Assembly (NCBI GenBank): GCA_900073065.1 | Contig: FJOG01000015.1 | Span: forward strand, 484,436 to 548,435 | DNA: 64,000 nt | Reading direction: 5' to 3' | Source of the DNA: Phialocephala subalpina | Taxonomy: Eukaryota > Ascomycota > Leotiomycetes > Helotiales > Mollisiaceae | Part shown: positions 35,164 through 48,229 of the stretch, in pieces | Numbering within the stretch: the first letter of the stretch is position 1 | Layout of the letters: each line of letters opens with the position of its first letter | Translations under genes and position numbers: made by a program | Notes under the pieces: model-generated | Seen by the model: the letters and a program-made list of their open reading frames with translations, nothing else | What the model was told of the DNA's origin: nothing | Databases searched by the model: none

Positions 35164-37621
35164 TGCTGTGGTGGATGTTGGTAGATGATGCTCCTAAGAT
35201 CCTTTGGATGACGATGGAGGTGAGAGTCTGATTGACGACGCTGAGCTGATGCAATGGATGCTTTTTGACTTTGGTAAAGTTGGCAGTGGTGCAGGATGGA
35301 ATTCTGGTGCTCAATGGCCGCTTCGAGATGGACCTAGGGAGGTTCTGTTGGGTGGAGATATGCTCTCCTTTGTTTACTGGATAACTGGACGTCGAATATT
35401 TCAATGGCGCTCCTTATTAGCAAACGCATGAAATGAAATGAAATGCAATGAAACAAGATGAAATGTGTGGAAAGGAAAGCTCAATGAGGGAGCTCAACGG
35501 ATTCTTATAACTTCAGGGGAAATGAGCAGTCTGAGAAAGATGTCCGCGTGAGGTGTATCGTGGAACTTCGAAAGCCCTGTTTTGTTCCTGCAGTACGACG
35601 TGGAGATGGGAAGAAAGCTCATGCCACCAACATAAAATGTTTGATAGAACCGTGTTCCACATTACGTACCGTAGTCCAGGCCTCTGGGTCGGCACTGACC
35701 ATTATTTCTGGCCTTTAGAAATATGTTTGACCGCTGCCGGAATTGGCACTCAGACACGTGAGCTACTTGTCTCACTCCTTTTGGCTTGAATCGGCAGCCA
35801 CGCCAGGGGACTTACAGGCTGGTGCAGGGACTCAATCTCAAAACTTGGCCTTGTGATCGAATCTCTCACTTGAGCCTCCTGATTTTGAGGTACGAGGCCC
35901 CATATTTTAGTCCTACAAGAGAAGAGTCTGACTGCACCTTGCACACCGCCACCACAAATGTTTGAGTGGTCGGATCCCCACGTCTTCGGTAGAGCACGTG
36001 GGGTTGATTTGAAAGAAAAGGGGGATCTGGGCTCGCGGAATGACAGCCTCGCGAACTCCTCCCTCACCGCTCCCAATGAGAATGCCAATCAAAAAGTCGA
36101 TCCGGTTAAGCCAACCGAGAAACCTAGCACTCAACCAGGTTGAACGTTCCGGGGGCGTTTTAGTGTTTTCCGGATGGTTCAGCCCTGGAAGTCCGGAAGA
36201 GGGGTTCCAGATTGCTTCCACAAGAAGCTTCCATCTCCAGAACGGTTCTCGATCCGCGTGGGGGCCATATTGATATCTTCTTCAAGATGTTCTACTCGTC
36301 TAAGATACTGTCTAAATATGGTAGATGTATTGGTTGCGCCAAACCTTCGATTTTCAAGCCTTGTGGCTTCTGGGAGATTCGTCCTGGAGATACACTTTCA
36401 ATATTTCTGAGATCATCTTCAACCATTCAAGTACACAGACCTTATCGAACAGAGCCTTTTCTTTGAGCTCTTATCTATGATAATTCTTCGATAAGGATCG
36501 ACGGCTGCCACTCTCTTTCTCCTGCGCGGTTATCCGGCGAAGACTCAGAAAACATTGGAGATGCTCTGCTCGGATACGAATGCACTTTGAATACACCGAA
36601 ACCCAGCCTCAACACAGAAACATCGCTTATGGAAACTCTGAATGTTCTGAGGCTCAACACAACTTTTCAATCTCTCAAAATCCGAAAGTTGTCGCATTAG
36701 AGCACGTACTATGAAGACAGTGCAACATTGCAAATAGTCCGAAATGGTTCTATTTGGCGTGTCCATAGATCGACTCCAGTCAGAACTAAGCACTGAACTG
36801 CTTGGAGCTTGAATATTGGGTTTCAATATGCCAAGCAGTTGATCAATGGGATTCACCGTCGTTAAAAGCATCGTCTTACAAACGAAAAACGACGCACACG
36901 AAAACAGCGCTGTCACCCACCAAAAGGAGGTGCTACGACATGGCTTCAAACTCCTGGAGCGGGTGACCTAAACCCACGTCCCCGAACTACAACGGGATAC
37001 GGCATACTCATGTAACTGAAGTAATGCTGTTCTTGATGCATGACCAGAGAAGAAAAAAATTGAACTTCGCCATAGTAGCATGACCACTAAGTCGTCGTTC
37101 GGGCTGTCCGCGGATTGCGAGGAGCCTCTTCGAAGCTGTAAGCCATGCACTTCATAATGTAACAAAATTCGTGGCATATATTTCGACCAAAAACATTGAA
37201 TGTCCTGAGGATTGAGAAGTTTCATAATAGGAAATGCCAGTCTGTAGATGTTGCAACGTGCGTGCAATACGTCTCGACGAGAGCGAGAACCTAGAGCTAG
37301 CTTGTACTGTTGCTGACAAATCGGGAATCGAATTTTGTACGTATTCTGGAATTGCTATACCGCATGAACAAGTGCACAAGACAAGATGATGAGAGTGGGA
37401 TGCGGGATGGAAGGTCATACTAACTGTGTATTTCTTCGCAATATCTGCCCTCTGATCAGCAGAGACTTCTCCTATGCTGGAGAAATATTCTCTGGAACGC
37501 CAGAACCATGACATGCCCTTCTTGATCTCAAGTGGATCAGGCTTTTGTTCCTTGCCTTTGCCAAAATCCAAACGCCAATGCTAGTATCATTAATGTCCGT
37601 AACTCTCCTCCCTCGCCCCCT
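35164..37621. other. Intergenic with an orphan coding-like fragment
   Basis: About 2.5 kb. Low-complexity gaaat repeats occur at 35429-35465. On the minus strand at 37571-37425 the frame reads DPLEIKKGMSWFWRSREYFS and then SSIGEVSADQRADIAKKY before a possible donor (GTTAGT). This looks like a real exon of some gene, but no partner exon could be joined and the family is unknown. Nothing else is recognised. Confidence 0.4.
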
Positions 37622-38120
37622 TCAGTCACTGGATGCACATCCTCTGCACCCACAGCTCACGCACTCAATAGCCTGGTCTTCCTTCATCTGTGCCTTCGGT
37701 ACTCGGCAAATGCATGTTGAGTTGAAGTTCGTCTCTTTCGTTTGCACGCATCGTAGGCAGCATAACTACAATTGGTTAGCATCTTGCTCTTCAAAAATAC
37801 ACAGACAAAATACATACCTTCTCATACCCCGTCTTCTTCCACTTCGCAATCAGCATCTTGTCCGCATAATTATTCTTGAGCAACCATTCATACAGCTCCT
37901 TCGATATAGCCTCCTTCTCGTAATAGAGCTCGTAAACGTATCTACTTCTCTGATGGGAGATCTGGAAGATGGGCCAGTGGACTTGGTGGCGGGGTACATT
38001 GGTTGTGGGGGCGTTCTCCGCATCTTTCATCTTGTTTGAGAAGATTAGGAGGTCGTCTTCGATGTCGCTGAACCCGGCTGGAGGAGCTTTGCGCTTCGAG
38101 GCGTGGCGAATAGCTGGCAT
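37622..38120 (-). CDS. BUD31: BUD31/G10 pre-mRNA splicing factor
   Basis: BUD31 is a small zinc-binding protein of the activated spliceosome. Two exons (38120-37818 and 37765-37622) with a 52-nt intron (GTATGT to TTGTAG) give 148 residues, the normal size. Diagnostic stretches are [40 protein letters not shown] and [20 protein letters not shown] across the junction. The cysteine-rich C-terminus ([20 protein letters not shown], then SCGCRGC) forms the zinc cluster. It is complete. It starts 258 bp from the divergent NDUFA6 gene, so the two probably share a promoter region. Confidence 0.98.
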
Positions 38121-38378
38121 TTTGATGGTGTCTTGCCACTTTCTCTGGTTGTGATATGTTCCGCTCGTCTTCGGTGGCTTCGTGAAGAGAAGATGACGTT
38201 TGTTCGTGTAGACTGAATGTGTGTTGCGGTCGTGGCGGGGTTCAAGTTGAAATTCAAGGCGAGTCTTCAAAATTTCAGCCTCGTCAAATTAAGATTTCCA
38301 CGTGATCATCTCGAGCCAACCTCATCCGAGCTCTTGGAACGACGACAGCTGGGCAGACAGCAGCATCAAAACGATACG
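38121..38378. promoter_or_regulatory. Shared promoter between BUD31 and NDUFA6
   Basis: The two start codons are 258 bp apart on opposite strands, so both promoters must lie here. No defined factor site is claimed. Confidence 0.6.
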
Positions 38379-39148
38379 ATGGTAATTAATCCTACCTATC
38401 TCGCGCAGCGAACGCGTCAGTGTATGTTCTGTTCTCTAATCGAGACCTTCAAAGGTGGAGAGAAGCTAACAATTGGGTATAGCGGTCAATTGGGCCGATG
38501 CAAACAGGAGGGTGTTGAAGAGCTATCGGGAATGGATCAGATCTGTAGGTCTACCTGCATCCTCTTCTTGTCCTGCGATATTGTGGAAAAAGGCCGAGCT
38601 TGGGAGGAGCTTGGGAGGCCGGGCTGGTGGCATTGAGGGACGATGAGCTGACAATATGAAGGCACCGGAAATCCAAACGATGTATTCGCTCAACATCCCG
38701 GTTGCACAACTGAGAACGAAGATGCGGCAGGAGTTCGAGAGGCATAGATATGTGAATCAGATTGGGGTTGTGGATATGCTATTGTTCCAGAGCCATGCGG
38801 AGTATCAGGTTCGTTGACCTTTTAAGTTGGTGGAATGAGGACTTGGCGATGCAGGATTCCTGGATACAGGAAGGAATGGGCAACTGTTGGAGGACATCGA
38901 GACTAGGGAAAGGAATTGGAGAGGGGAAATGGCATGAAGAAGGTGTCTGGGTACATTATACTAACACCACTGTCTACAGGAAACGCTGAACTACTGGAAG
39001 CAACTACCACACATCCTCAAGTACTTCCGAGCAGACGAAGACCCAAACGCACGACGACCGCAAAACTTCATGAGTGGTTTCTTGGAGGTATGTTCTGTCA
39101 TTCTCCGAATTCTTGCAGAAGCTAACCTCTAATCAGGGCCGCAACTGA
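38379..39148 (+). CDS. Complex I subunit NDUFA6 (B14, LYR family)
   Basis: An accessory subunit of mitochondrial NADH:ubiquinone oxidoreductase of the LYR-motif family, which binds the mitochondrial acyl carrier protein. Five exons: 38379-38421, 38483-38544, 38662-38808, 38980-39087 and 39137-39148, with introns of 61, 117, 171 and 49 nt. They join to 123 residues. Landmarks are MVINPTYLAQRTRQSVNWAD, LKSYREWIRSAPEIQTMYSL (holding the YR motif), RTKMRQEFERHRYVNQIGVV and NFMSGFLEGRN. This is the length and order of the Neurospora 14.8-kDa subunit as I recall it. The splice pattern is inferred from frame and family fit. It converges with RPC19, with 119 bp between stops. Confidence 0.93.
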
Positions 39149-39267
39149 GCGTTCATTCTCGTCTCTCATAGCTTTGTACATATCCCAATCGACCTAGTTG
39201 AACGCCGAAGTTTTCCATGCCAATACGCCATGCAGTGCAGTGCTTTTCTTTTCCTACATCCTTCCAA

Positions 39268-39837
39268 TTATGCTTCCATCCTATTCGCAAATTCTTGTTT
39301 TGCGTCCCTGAATTTCTCATCCACGATATCACACAAGTCTATCAAGTCATCGAATCCCTTTTCTAGTGCTTGGACTGCAGTTGTATTGTCTGTGATTCCA
39401 TCAGCTGCCATTCTAGTTATATATACCACACGTTACTAACCGTATGTCTGGATTCGGATGTTCATGACTGCTTCGGAAGGATGAGGAATCGAGTAACCGC
39501 AGAATTCGACATCGGGACTGTAGCAAGCCCAACTCGTTAGCTGATTTTTTTTTAGATCATTTCATATGAACTATACAAGGCACAACAAGCTGGCAGGTGG
39601 AGGTCTTCACATACTTCTTCATGATGATATACCGCAAGGCATTTCCCAGCGTATGATCTTCATTCTTGAACTCGAAAGACGCCGCAGTCTCCGAAGAACC
39701 CGGAAGCTATGTTCGATTAGCCACAGCTCCGGACTGGCACACTCATCGAAGCTTACAATTCGAATTCGTTGCTCCTGGATGGTGATCTCTTCCATTGGCG
39801 CTTCGCTCATGGACACATCCTCTGCTTCTGGAGCCAT
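39268..39837 (-). CDS. RPC19: RNA polymerase I/III subunit AC19 (RPC19)
   Basis: AC19 pairs with AC40 to form the alpha-like assembly platform of RNA polymerases I and III. Four exons (39837-39757, 39706-39615, 39517-39441, 39389-39268) with introns of 50, 97 and 51 nt encode 123 residues. The N-terminal acidic segment is followed by the alpha-motif region [20 protein letters not shown], then [20 protein letters not shown] and the helix [20 protein letters not shown]. All junctions keep frame. The family is well conserved and these blocks are its signature. It is complete and should be functional. Confidence 0.95.
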
Positions 39838-42798
39838 TTCGTCTGCCTCCGTCTTGTTGGATTCCAGTACAGTGATGAAGAAGCTCTATTTCGATTGGAC
39901 GCAACTAAGGCTGATTGCGATAAATTTTGTTATCGAGAAACCTATCAGGCGCTAAGTGTTTACGCCTCAACTTTAAGGCCGCCACAAACCTTCGCGAACT
40001 TCGAGATGGCGACGCGATCTTCACCTGTCGATATTTCCCCACATCCCACCGGACATTTCAGAAGAAGCAAATATGATGATTTGTTGGTATGCGCAGATAC
40101 TGGCCAAATACCACACGCCTCCAACGCCTTCTCTGCCGCTCTCAGCCTTGAGCATCAATGGTGTGTGCCAACGGCGGCAATCGAAGCATCTCCAACCGTT
40201 CATTCGTCGAGTACGCCAAGATCCGAGCGAGTGTATTGCTTATCGATAGGGGAGGCATAACGGAACGTCATTTCTGTGAAATATGCTTTCTCTCACAGCT
40301 TCCCAAAGCAGTCATCTTCGATACAATTCAATATTTCCTACCGCGCGGCAACACCTTAGGACACCAACAACGGCTGCGGTGCCTCAAGACCTGGATCAAA
40401 GGAGAATAGCACAATGTTACATCATTGTTTGCATTGTCTGTGCCTGTCGCAATTTCTCTTGCTCGTCTGAAAAGAGTCGCAATATGGCGATGGGTCTTCC
40501 GATATTGAGATTCGTAGACGGTGGCGCAGAGAAAATCGTCATGATGGTACAGACTCCATACGAGGATAATTTCACGAGTGGTCCTGTGAGTTTGGGTTTG
40601 AGACAGCCAAACGGAGGCAGTGATCAGAGCGAAACTTTCGGAAGTGAAAATAGTCATCGTGACTCTTTTCTCGTTCGGGGACTTCGAACGCGTGAAGCAA
40701 AAAGTGGGTTTGATTATTGGAGGGAGAAGGGCAGAAGGCTGAGCCGCGTTTCATCGCCAACGCGCACTGAAGAAACTGGTTGGGTAGGCGTGTTGAGTGG
40801 AAACGCTACCCTGTCGCAGGCGTGTGAATCCCCGTCCCGTCAGGGTTTGTGTCTGGCATGCCATTGCTTGGTGTTGATGCTTGGAGGGGCTGCGCTTGTC
40901 ACTGGCCACAGGGTGGATTTCGAAGATTCATGTCAGATTTTTGCATCACGAAGCTTTGTCTTCCGAGCTGATGAAAAATGACAATTCAGAGGTCGGTAAG
41001 GTTTGGGATTTTGTTAGGGCATCAGCTTCAAGCCCCTATTTTCTCTTCAGGAGAACTCGCCACCGCTCGAGTCGCCTACGAACAACTGGTAAGGGGGCTT
41101 GAGGGCCGCGCCGAACGTTTACTAGACTGGGCACCGGGCGAATATCATCGCAAGTTCAAGTCCCATCGCAAGAATCGCCAGATATTTTCTGGCTGAGAAA
41201 CAAAACCGTTCAGTCCGCCAATAGAGTTGACGCATTTCAGGTATGATTGCATACTTCCGTGTGATATAAATTAAATCGACGGCTCATTGAAACGTTTGCC
41301 GAGGGGGTCCTCTATATTATCCGTCTTATGAGAGGCATCTGATGCAGGATCCATGGATGGAAACTATTGATTTTTGAGATCCTGCAGATCCAGGACTCGA
41401 CTTGGCCTTGTGAGCCCGCTGCAACAAAACCCAACAGCGTGGAAATGGACTTTTTTGGTTGTCTCACCCTGTGCTTCTCATTGGGCCCCCAACCAGGCCA
41501 GCCTCGATTGATTGACAGCTGCAACTGCGGCGGAGGTCAGAACGAGGACGGCGAACCAGTTAAGAGAGTCGCAGATACTCTAGAACGTTATTGTGCCGGA
41601 CCAGCGAAGCCAAGAAGAAGCCAAAATGCTCAACATGCTCCAATCGTTTCCTCCAGGTAGACAGACTCATATGGGTCAGCTTGGGAAAAGGTTGGTGGTT
41701 GTTTTCAGTAGGAAACATTTACTCGTTGCTGCCCCTCTTTGGCTATGCTCCGGATCCTCTTTTGAGGCTGGGAGAACGGAGAAGACCCTGAAGGGGCCAC
41801 TTTATATATGGCCTGCTCTTATTAATCTCTAGAGGAAACAATGTCAAACATCGGGGCTTTGACCACCAAAATACATCAGATGCACATGCACAATCATCCA
41901 TACGAATCGATCCCTTGATCCTAACTCGCACCGTTTCGTCGCCGCAGGCTTGAATCTGCCCCGCCAGCATTGCGGTCTGCTGCAGCAGAGGTACGAACTC
42001 GCGAAGTACCGGTCTCAATTCCTTACTCATCCTGGGGTGGCGCAAACAACCGTACCGTACAGAACTACAGCCAGATCTGAACAACACACCTCGCATCGAT
42101 ATCAGATCTTGGTGGTTCTCACCATTACTACTCTGACCAGCTGATTGTTGGTATCGTTCCGAAGCGTCGACTCGGGCAGAGTGATTGGCTGTGGTGCAGC
42201 ACCCAAAGAATAGTGCGATTTCCCGCGACACTGGGGGTTTTGCCAGGGCTCGTGCACGAGCGATTGCCCCCCAGTCCTTGACCATCCACCATCCCCTCCT
42301 CGATATTAATCCCTAAAGGGTAGAGAGGTGAAACAGCTAAACACTTCGAAATAAAACCTCACCGCCACCATTCCAAAACCTGCTGCGACTCTATTACGAG
42401 CTCTTCACCCCTCTCTCCTCCTGCGAGAATTCTCTCTCTGTTCTGTTCTGTTCTGTCACACTCACGGTCGTTTGTCGTTGTGAAGCACGGGTACTCTACA
42501 ATAGAGAGCGCGAGAGCCACCGTTGACCGCGCACTAATCACTTGCCCGACCTCGAACCTCAACTCGTTTCTCGGACCAGCAACAAGCAACAATAATCGAC
42601 CCGCCAGCAGCAGTTTATTCTGGTTTGGTGGCACAAAGTCTCTCGTTAACAGGAAGAAGGAATACACAGGACGCACGAAGCCGATATTTCTGCGGAATAG
42701 GCAAGGGTACAACCGATTGAGCCACTGGAGGAAGGCGCGAACTTATATCTGTAGCCGACGAGCTTGAAATTCCCAGCTTTCGCGCAATAATATACACC
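39838..42798. other. Intergenic, no gene recognised
   Basis: About 3 kb upstream of RPC19 and of the disordered-protein gene. Long open frames occur (plus 40283-40981, minus 42285-41743), but none has a domain, a signal or frame-joining introns. The last 500 bases, with ctctctcc and ctgttctgttctgtt runs near 42410-42460, look like promoter and 5' UTR of the gene at 42799, including an upstream frame (42480-42767). Confidence 0.45.
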
Positions 42799-44208
42799 AT
42801 GAGTACCGCCATCGCAATGGCTCCGTCGCCTGCCCCTCACGACAGGTCGTCGTACGTCGATATCGCGCCCTCGAAGCCTTCGAATTCTCCCCCAGCGCAA
42901 CGCACATCTGCCTCGGCGACCCCGAACCAACCTGCACAACGCACGGGAAGCGGAAGTCCAAAGGCAACTCCAGCAGCGAAAAGCTCACCAAATTTGTATG
43001 TTAATCCATGAAGATTATTGTCTACACTCGGTAGTTCTGGACACTGACATCGCAATTTCTGCAGGTCTCGAAACGGCGGTCCGCCAAAAATAATCGTGAA
43101 AAAGGAACCTCCCTCCTCGCCAGATTTGCCAACCTCTCGACATCGGCCACGAAAGCTTGATCTTTCCAAGAACACATCGAGCGTCAACCCCGGTACAGCG
43201 AGACCATCTGCAGGTCAATTGACATCGAGAGGAGGTGAAAGTGGTGGGCTTGGAATTCAGGACGTCGGATTGGCGTGTCTATCGCCGGGCTTTGTAACCC
43301 AAGACCCTACGATGAGGGAACAGCTGCAGCGAAGCATATCAGTTCGAGAGCAGCAAAGACATATCATCGAGTCACGGTTACAACAAACAGCCAAGCCCGG
43401 AGATGCACCCATGGAAAGTGCAAAGGAGCGGGAATTAGGAGCTGGTTTTGGAGCCAAGACACCTGGTACGACCAAGAGAAAAGCACCTCCTGGACTTAGT
43501 ATCGTGGCACCATCCCACGAGCAATTTGCCAACGAGAGAGTAATCCAATCTGCACCTCTTGGTCACTCATTTACAGGCCGACATCAACCACATCCTCTCA
43601 CCCGGCACATTGCCAACCAGACTTCCAACCTCTCCAATACTTCGCACATTCACCACGTCCCTGCAACGCAAACGAGCAACCGACTTCCCCCCATCACAGA
43701 TGTCTTCGCTGCTGAGGGACTTGGTGCCCACCGAGAGGGTAATAATAGCCGCGCAACATTTTTCCAGAACAACTCTGGCTCTGCCTCTAATTCCTCTCAC
43801 TCCAACTCCAGGCCGACATTTCCGTCACCAGGACATAATAATCACCAACCACAATCTGCCCGGCCACGCGAGTACCGATCCGCAGAGGACGCTCAGGTAG
43901 AATTAGCAGGCGGTCGACCTGAACTGCTTCCCAAGTTGGTACACTACGGCGGTCACCAACCACCCACGCCGCCGTCACCTCTCACTGGAAATGCCATGAG
44001 ACACGGCGAAACGAGCCGAAGTGGAGGAGGCAGGAGAAGAACTCGAGCGGAATATGAAGAGGGTGGTAGTCCACCACTCGGCACCGGGCCGTCGTCATCC
44101 AGGCGAGGACCATTCGGTGAAGGACGAGACAGTCCCCAGAGCCAGCAACGCAAAAAGGATAGATTCATGAGCTTATGCGCAGAAGCCTGGGATCTGTTCC
44201 ACTCTTAA
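42799..44208 (+). CDS. Disordered Pro/Ser-rich protein, unknown function
   Basis: Two exons (42799-42995, 43065-44208) with a 69-nt intron (GTATGT to CTGCAG) encode 446 residues. The protein is rich in Pro, Ser, Asn, Gln and His with almost no hydrophobic core. More conserved-looking blocks are PPKIIVKKEPPSSPDLP (about 75-91), the helix DPTMREQLQRSISVREQQRH (about 140-160) with a following IIESRLQ, and the C-terminal end DRFMSLCAEAWDLFHS, which may be a short binding motif. The basic/acidic KKEPP pattern suggests a nuclear protein, which is only a guess. No enzyme motif is present. The start gives a Ser/Thr-rich N-terminus; an upstream frame in the leader may affect translation. Confidence 0.75.
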
Positions 44209-47200
44209 TCACCATCTTCTGGACACGTCTTCGATTCGAGCTAGTATACCATTTATCCGTTTATTCCACTCCGGGCTCGGAACTTTATATATGTCGATAC
44301 CAAGGTTACGTTTCTTATTCGTTGTTATCTCAACACTCAATATCACAACTATACTGTGCGTCTGCTGGTTCTGGACTGGCGTTAATAAACCGGGGAAGGA
44401 GGTGGGAAATAGGACAAGGGATTCTGGAACGAGGATTGGGGATTCATATCTGCTGGAAAGGGAACAGGCAGGGGTGGGACGACTGCATCATGAGACGGGA
44501 AGACGGGATGAAAGCACAGAAAAGAAACTAGATTTATAATCTCTGTTTCGAGCCTGTTGCTGGATTACAAGATTCGGCCGGCTCGATGTGCATTTTGGGA
44601 TCTGGGACTCTGTGGATGTGAATGTGGGTGTGATGATATCTATGGAGGGCGTTGTATGGAGTGTTGGTGTTCATCTCGATGCTGTACTCTAGTCATGGGA
44701 TTGGGGTGTGATGTGACATTTTTTGAGTTTGGTCTTTAGGAATTGATTCAATTTCCAAACATATTCTTTTCAAGATCTCCAAATGTCTGCTTTTCCTATG
44801 GTTGTACCAAATGGTCAGAATGTCCTGAGTGAGCATGGACAAAATTCTACCTCGGAAACGTAGTCGGAAACCAGGACATTAGCACGCTATCAAAGTCTAG
44901 GGGCATGTTCAACATTCACAGTTAATTTTTCATCTCATGCACAACTCCTCCATATCTCGGATTTCCCTCTCAATGTTCCGTGTCGGCATGTCTAAGACCA
45001 AGATCATGACCTGGCACTGTCTCAGTTTCGCCATGTCTCAAGCCCAACTCGACATTTTCCAATGAGCCTCGAGCCTCGAGCGAGAAGTTGGACTCGAGGA
45101 CCTTAACTCCGTCGCAAAAGCAAAGTTGAGAAGATGAAAGAAGGAATGATGGCCCCTCCAGATCTCCTCTGCGAATGGAGTTAGGGAAAGAGTAACCGGA
45201 AGAAAAGAAAGCACATACAATTCAATGTGCGAGTTCCGGTTTCCACGTGTTATGGCTTGCTTCCCCTCACCCCTATGGTCGAGTTTCTCATGTGAAAAGT
45301 GTCCATCGAGTTCGGGCAGATAAGCATTCGTACTCGCCCCTTGTATCATACAAGCACTAGAGCCCAAGTCGAGCCAAGCCGGGCAAAACAAGAAGAAAGA
45401 AGAAAGAAAGTTAGGAAACAAGAACTCGGGACTTACAAAGTTTGACGTCGGCCGTAGACTTCCTTGTGTTTGTTTCGTCTCGTTTTGAGAGTTTTGAATT
45501 GAGTTCTTACCCCGCAATATGATGGATAGGGACTTGACCCCAACCCCATCTGTCCTCATAACCTTACCTCGCGCTTCTGCCCTTCTTTCACTGTTTACCT
45601 AATGGCGGCGATCGACCTGGAGCGTTGTTGTTTCCAACCAGGGATTATCCTCATGGGACGGCTGCTGGTTTATGGATTGCACATGGGAAAGGGCGCCGAG
45701 AATGTGCTTCACGATTGGAGTGGAGATATTCATGTTCTAGGCGTGCTTTGTCTGGTTCAAGTCAGTTACTGCCATCTCTTCCGAATCCGAAGATTCCGAA
45801 AGCTCGGGCGTCAGGAACTTTGGGAAGTATTCAACATGAACCCTCAGAACATTCTCCTTAGATAACGACCACGTTTTGTTTGTTATCTGTGGACATTTTG
45901 GAATGCGAGACCTGAGGTAGGACCTGAGATGCTTTCATCTGATCTCTTATGATTAGTAGCAGCCTTCATCTTTATCCAAGTCAGTTGGCGATCATGGAAG
46001 TCTTTGGAAGGAGAGACGAGGACGTGTGATGAGGCAGGAAGCATGTTACCTAGAAGTCCCAGCTCTTGTCGAACAATGCTTCGCCTGCTCGATTCACACC
46101 TGCGATAAGTGAACCATTAAATCGCCTTAGTCTAGGAGTTGTCTACTGGGTGCAATACTAGACTTGACCTTGGGCATACCTTGTACACCGACCATCAAGA
46201 TGTTGGCCCAATCTTCGAGGACCGTGTCCCATCGCAGAACTGAAGCTGCTGGCTCACAAATTAGAGGACTTTCCTCGAGAAGTACTCGCACGCTATAGAA
46301 ATTCAACACCACCCAAGACAGTCACATCAAAATGCAGAGCGGACGCCTTATCGCGACTACGAAAAGAGCGGAAGTACCAAATGTGGCGCAGTTACTTAAG
46401 TAACAGACCAAAGGGAGACAGATGTGACCATCTCCACGTTTCCTGCAACCCAGTCCAAGAAGGATCCTCACCACTTCGTGACACAAACACCGACACCAAC
46501 ACTACGGGGAGGGAGTGTGGAGAGTTGGTTGCTGGAATTTGGTGTATAGAATGCAGATGCAAACTTCCCGTAATGAGATAAACATGAAGCTCGGATCAAA
46601 ACATTGACTCAGTCCCGCGGATATCCCGGTAGATCGAACCAACGCTATCAAAAAAATGAAGCTATCCCCGAGAGACACCGATTCTCCAAAACCCCGTATA
46701 AATTTAAATAAGTAAAACTCTGTCACGAAGTCACAATAGCGCGCCACTAGCTCGGTGGTTTAGATCAAGTTGTGTTTCCGAGGATGGAATAAGCGCCTGG
46801 CCCGAGCAGTTAACAGGCAATTCGTCAAGGAAGTAGCGAGAGTTTACAATCCGTCCTCGTTCCGTTGCCTCCATATGTGCATTGCGTGAAGCAAAAGGTG
46901 TAAGAGAACCTCGAAACATCTCCCTTAGCGAGAATACATCCACTCACCTTGCCCTTACTTTCTTATTGCCAACAAAACAAAATCACCGCATTTGTCAAAG
47001 TCTCAGTCTCTCGTCGCGGCCAAAAAAAAAACCGAGGCAGCGAGTCAATTCAGCTCTGTCAATGCAAAATATTACCACTCATCACGAAAGGAGATCTCTA
47101 AGAAATTGAAAAACTTAGAAAACTCCACGGCGAGCGAAGACAAGGATGACATTCGGAGTGAGGGGTTTGACTCATTTCGTATCTGTCTCGCTCGCTTGAG

Positions 47201-48229
47201 CTCATCTCATCAACATTGATAGAGTCTATGCACTCTCTCAGATATTGCTACCAAAGTGTGCCCAGTGGTTGCGCTAGACTGAAATGAATATTCGAGTACG
47301 ACACAGCCAATAGATGAAATGGAGACTGATGCCGCTCGAGTTGACACTGTTCATTGCTCCTTCAATTTGTTGGATACAAGGTCGTGCTAATGATCCTCTC
47401 CTCTCCGGTCTCGGAACCATAACTGCTTTTTGAAAAGTACGGCGATGAAGGGAATTGAACCCGCATTGATAGGATATTCAGTAATTTCAGGGATCTCGCC
47501 AATGGACAACAGGTAGGATATGTGCCCATTGCTGGCCGAGAAGAGTCCTCCACGTTGCTTTTCTTCTTGAGATCCTTTGGATTAGAAGGCCAATAGGTGT
47601 CGCGAGGTTGATGAGCAAATGAATGCTTGAACGCATACCCTCCCATAACCCATGCGTCTTGTACTTTCAACTCTCCAGCTCAATCAGTCTCTTCGGAAGG
47701 TCGAACCACCCAAGAAATGCTGAATGAGGCCATCAAGACCGCCGTTGATTTCAAGTCGACTGCTGGTGCTGACCTCCAGGTTGGCCTACAAGGTGTTGAC
47801 AAGGCTCCATTCCCACAAGGCGTTTCCGTTCTCGTCCAAGATTCGAGTGTTAAGGTTAAGATTGCAGACATCAAGTCCAGCGTATCCTCGCCCCTATCAA
47901 GCAAGGCCATCGATCTTCGACAGCAAGAGCCTGAACAATGGTTTGAAAAGGAGCCGCGTGAAGTGAAGAGATGTGGGAGCTGGATGAAATAAGTGAATGC
48001 TTTCATCGAACATGACAGTCGAAACTTCCTTAACAGGGAGCACTCAGGACGAAATATTTCTTCGGCCAGGCTTTCATCGAACGACTTCAAATGATGTCCA
48101 GAAAAAATTTTTTTTCCTTCTAGCAGGAGCTTCTTCGAAGGTCCTCAACGATGAATAGAATGAAGTTCAGCTTCAACCGCCGTAAACTCAATCAATATGT
48201 CTGGCCCGAGCAACTATTCCGCTGTCAGT
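44209..48229. other. Long intergenic region, no gene recognised
   Basis: About 4 kb. Open frames at 45559-45038 (minus, 173 codons) and 47627-47992 (plus, 121 codons) have no recognisable domain. A phrase resembling a tRNA T-arm occurs on the minus strand near 47440-47460 but lacks the rest of a tRNA. A run of nine A occurs at 47023-47031. I see no transposase or reverse transcriptase remains. Confidence 0.4.

Noticed and set aside
40283..40981. 232-codon plus-strand frame and the overlapping minus frames
   Set aside because: No domain and mixed composition. Frames on both strands are equally long, which suggests chance.
41743..42285. 180-codon minus-strand frame
   Set aside because: No motif, and the opposite strand is also open in part. 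Not supported by introns.
43096..44208. Second exon of the disordered protein as a separate gene starting at 43096
   Set aside because: An intron at 42996-43064 joins it in frame to the exon starting at 42799.
45038..45559. 173-codon minus-strand frame
   Set aside because: Low-information composition with no family likeness.
47430..47510. tRNA-like phrase on the minus strand (gggttcaattccct near 47445-47460)
   Set aside because: Only a T-arm-like string is present. There is no D-arm/A-box, and the possible acceptor and T stems do not pair.
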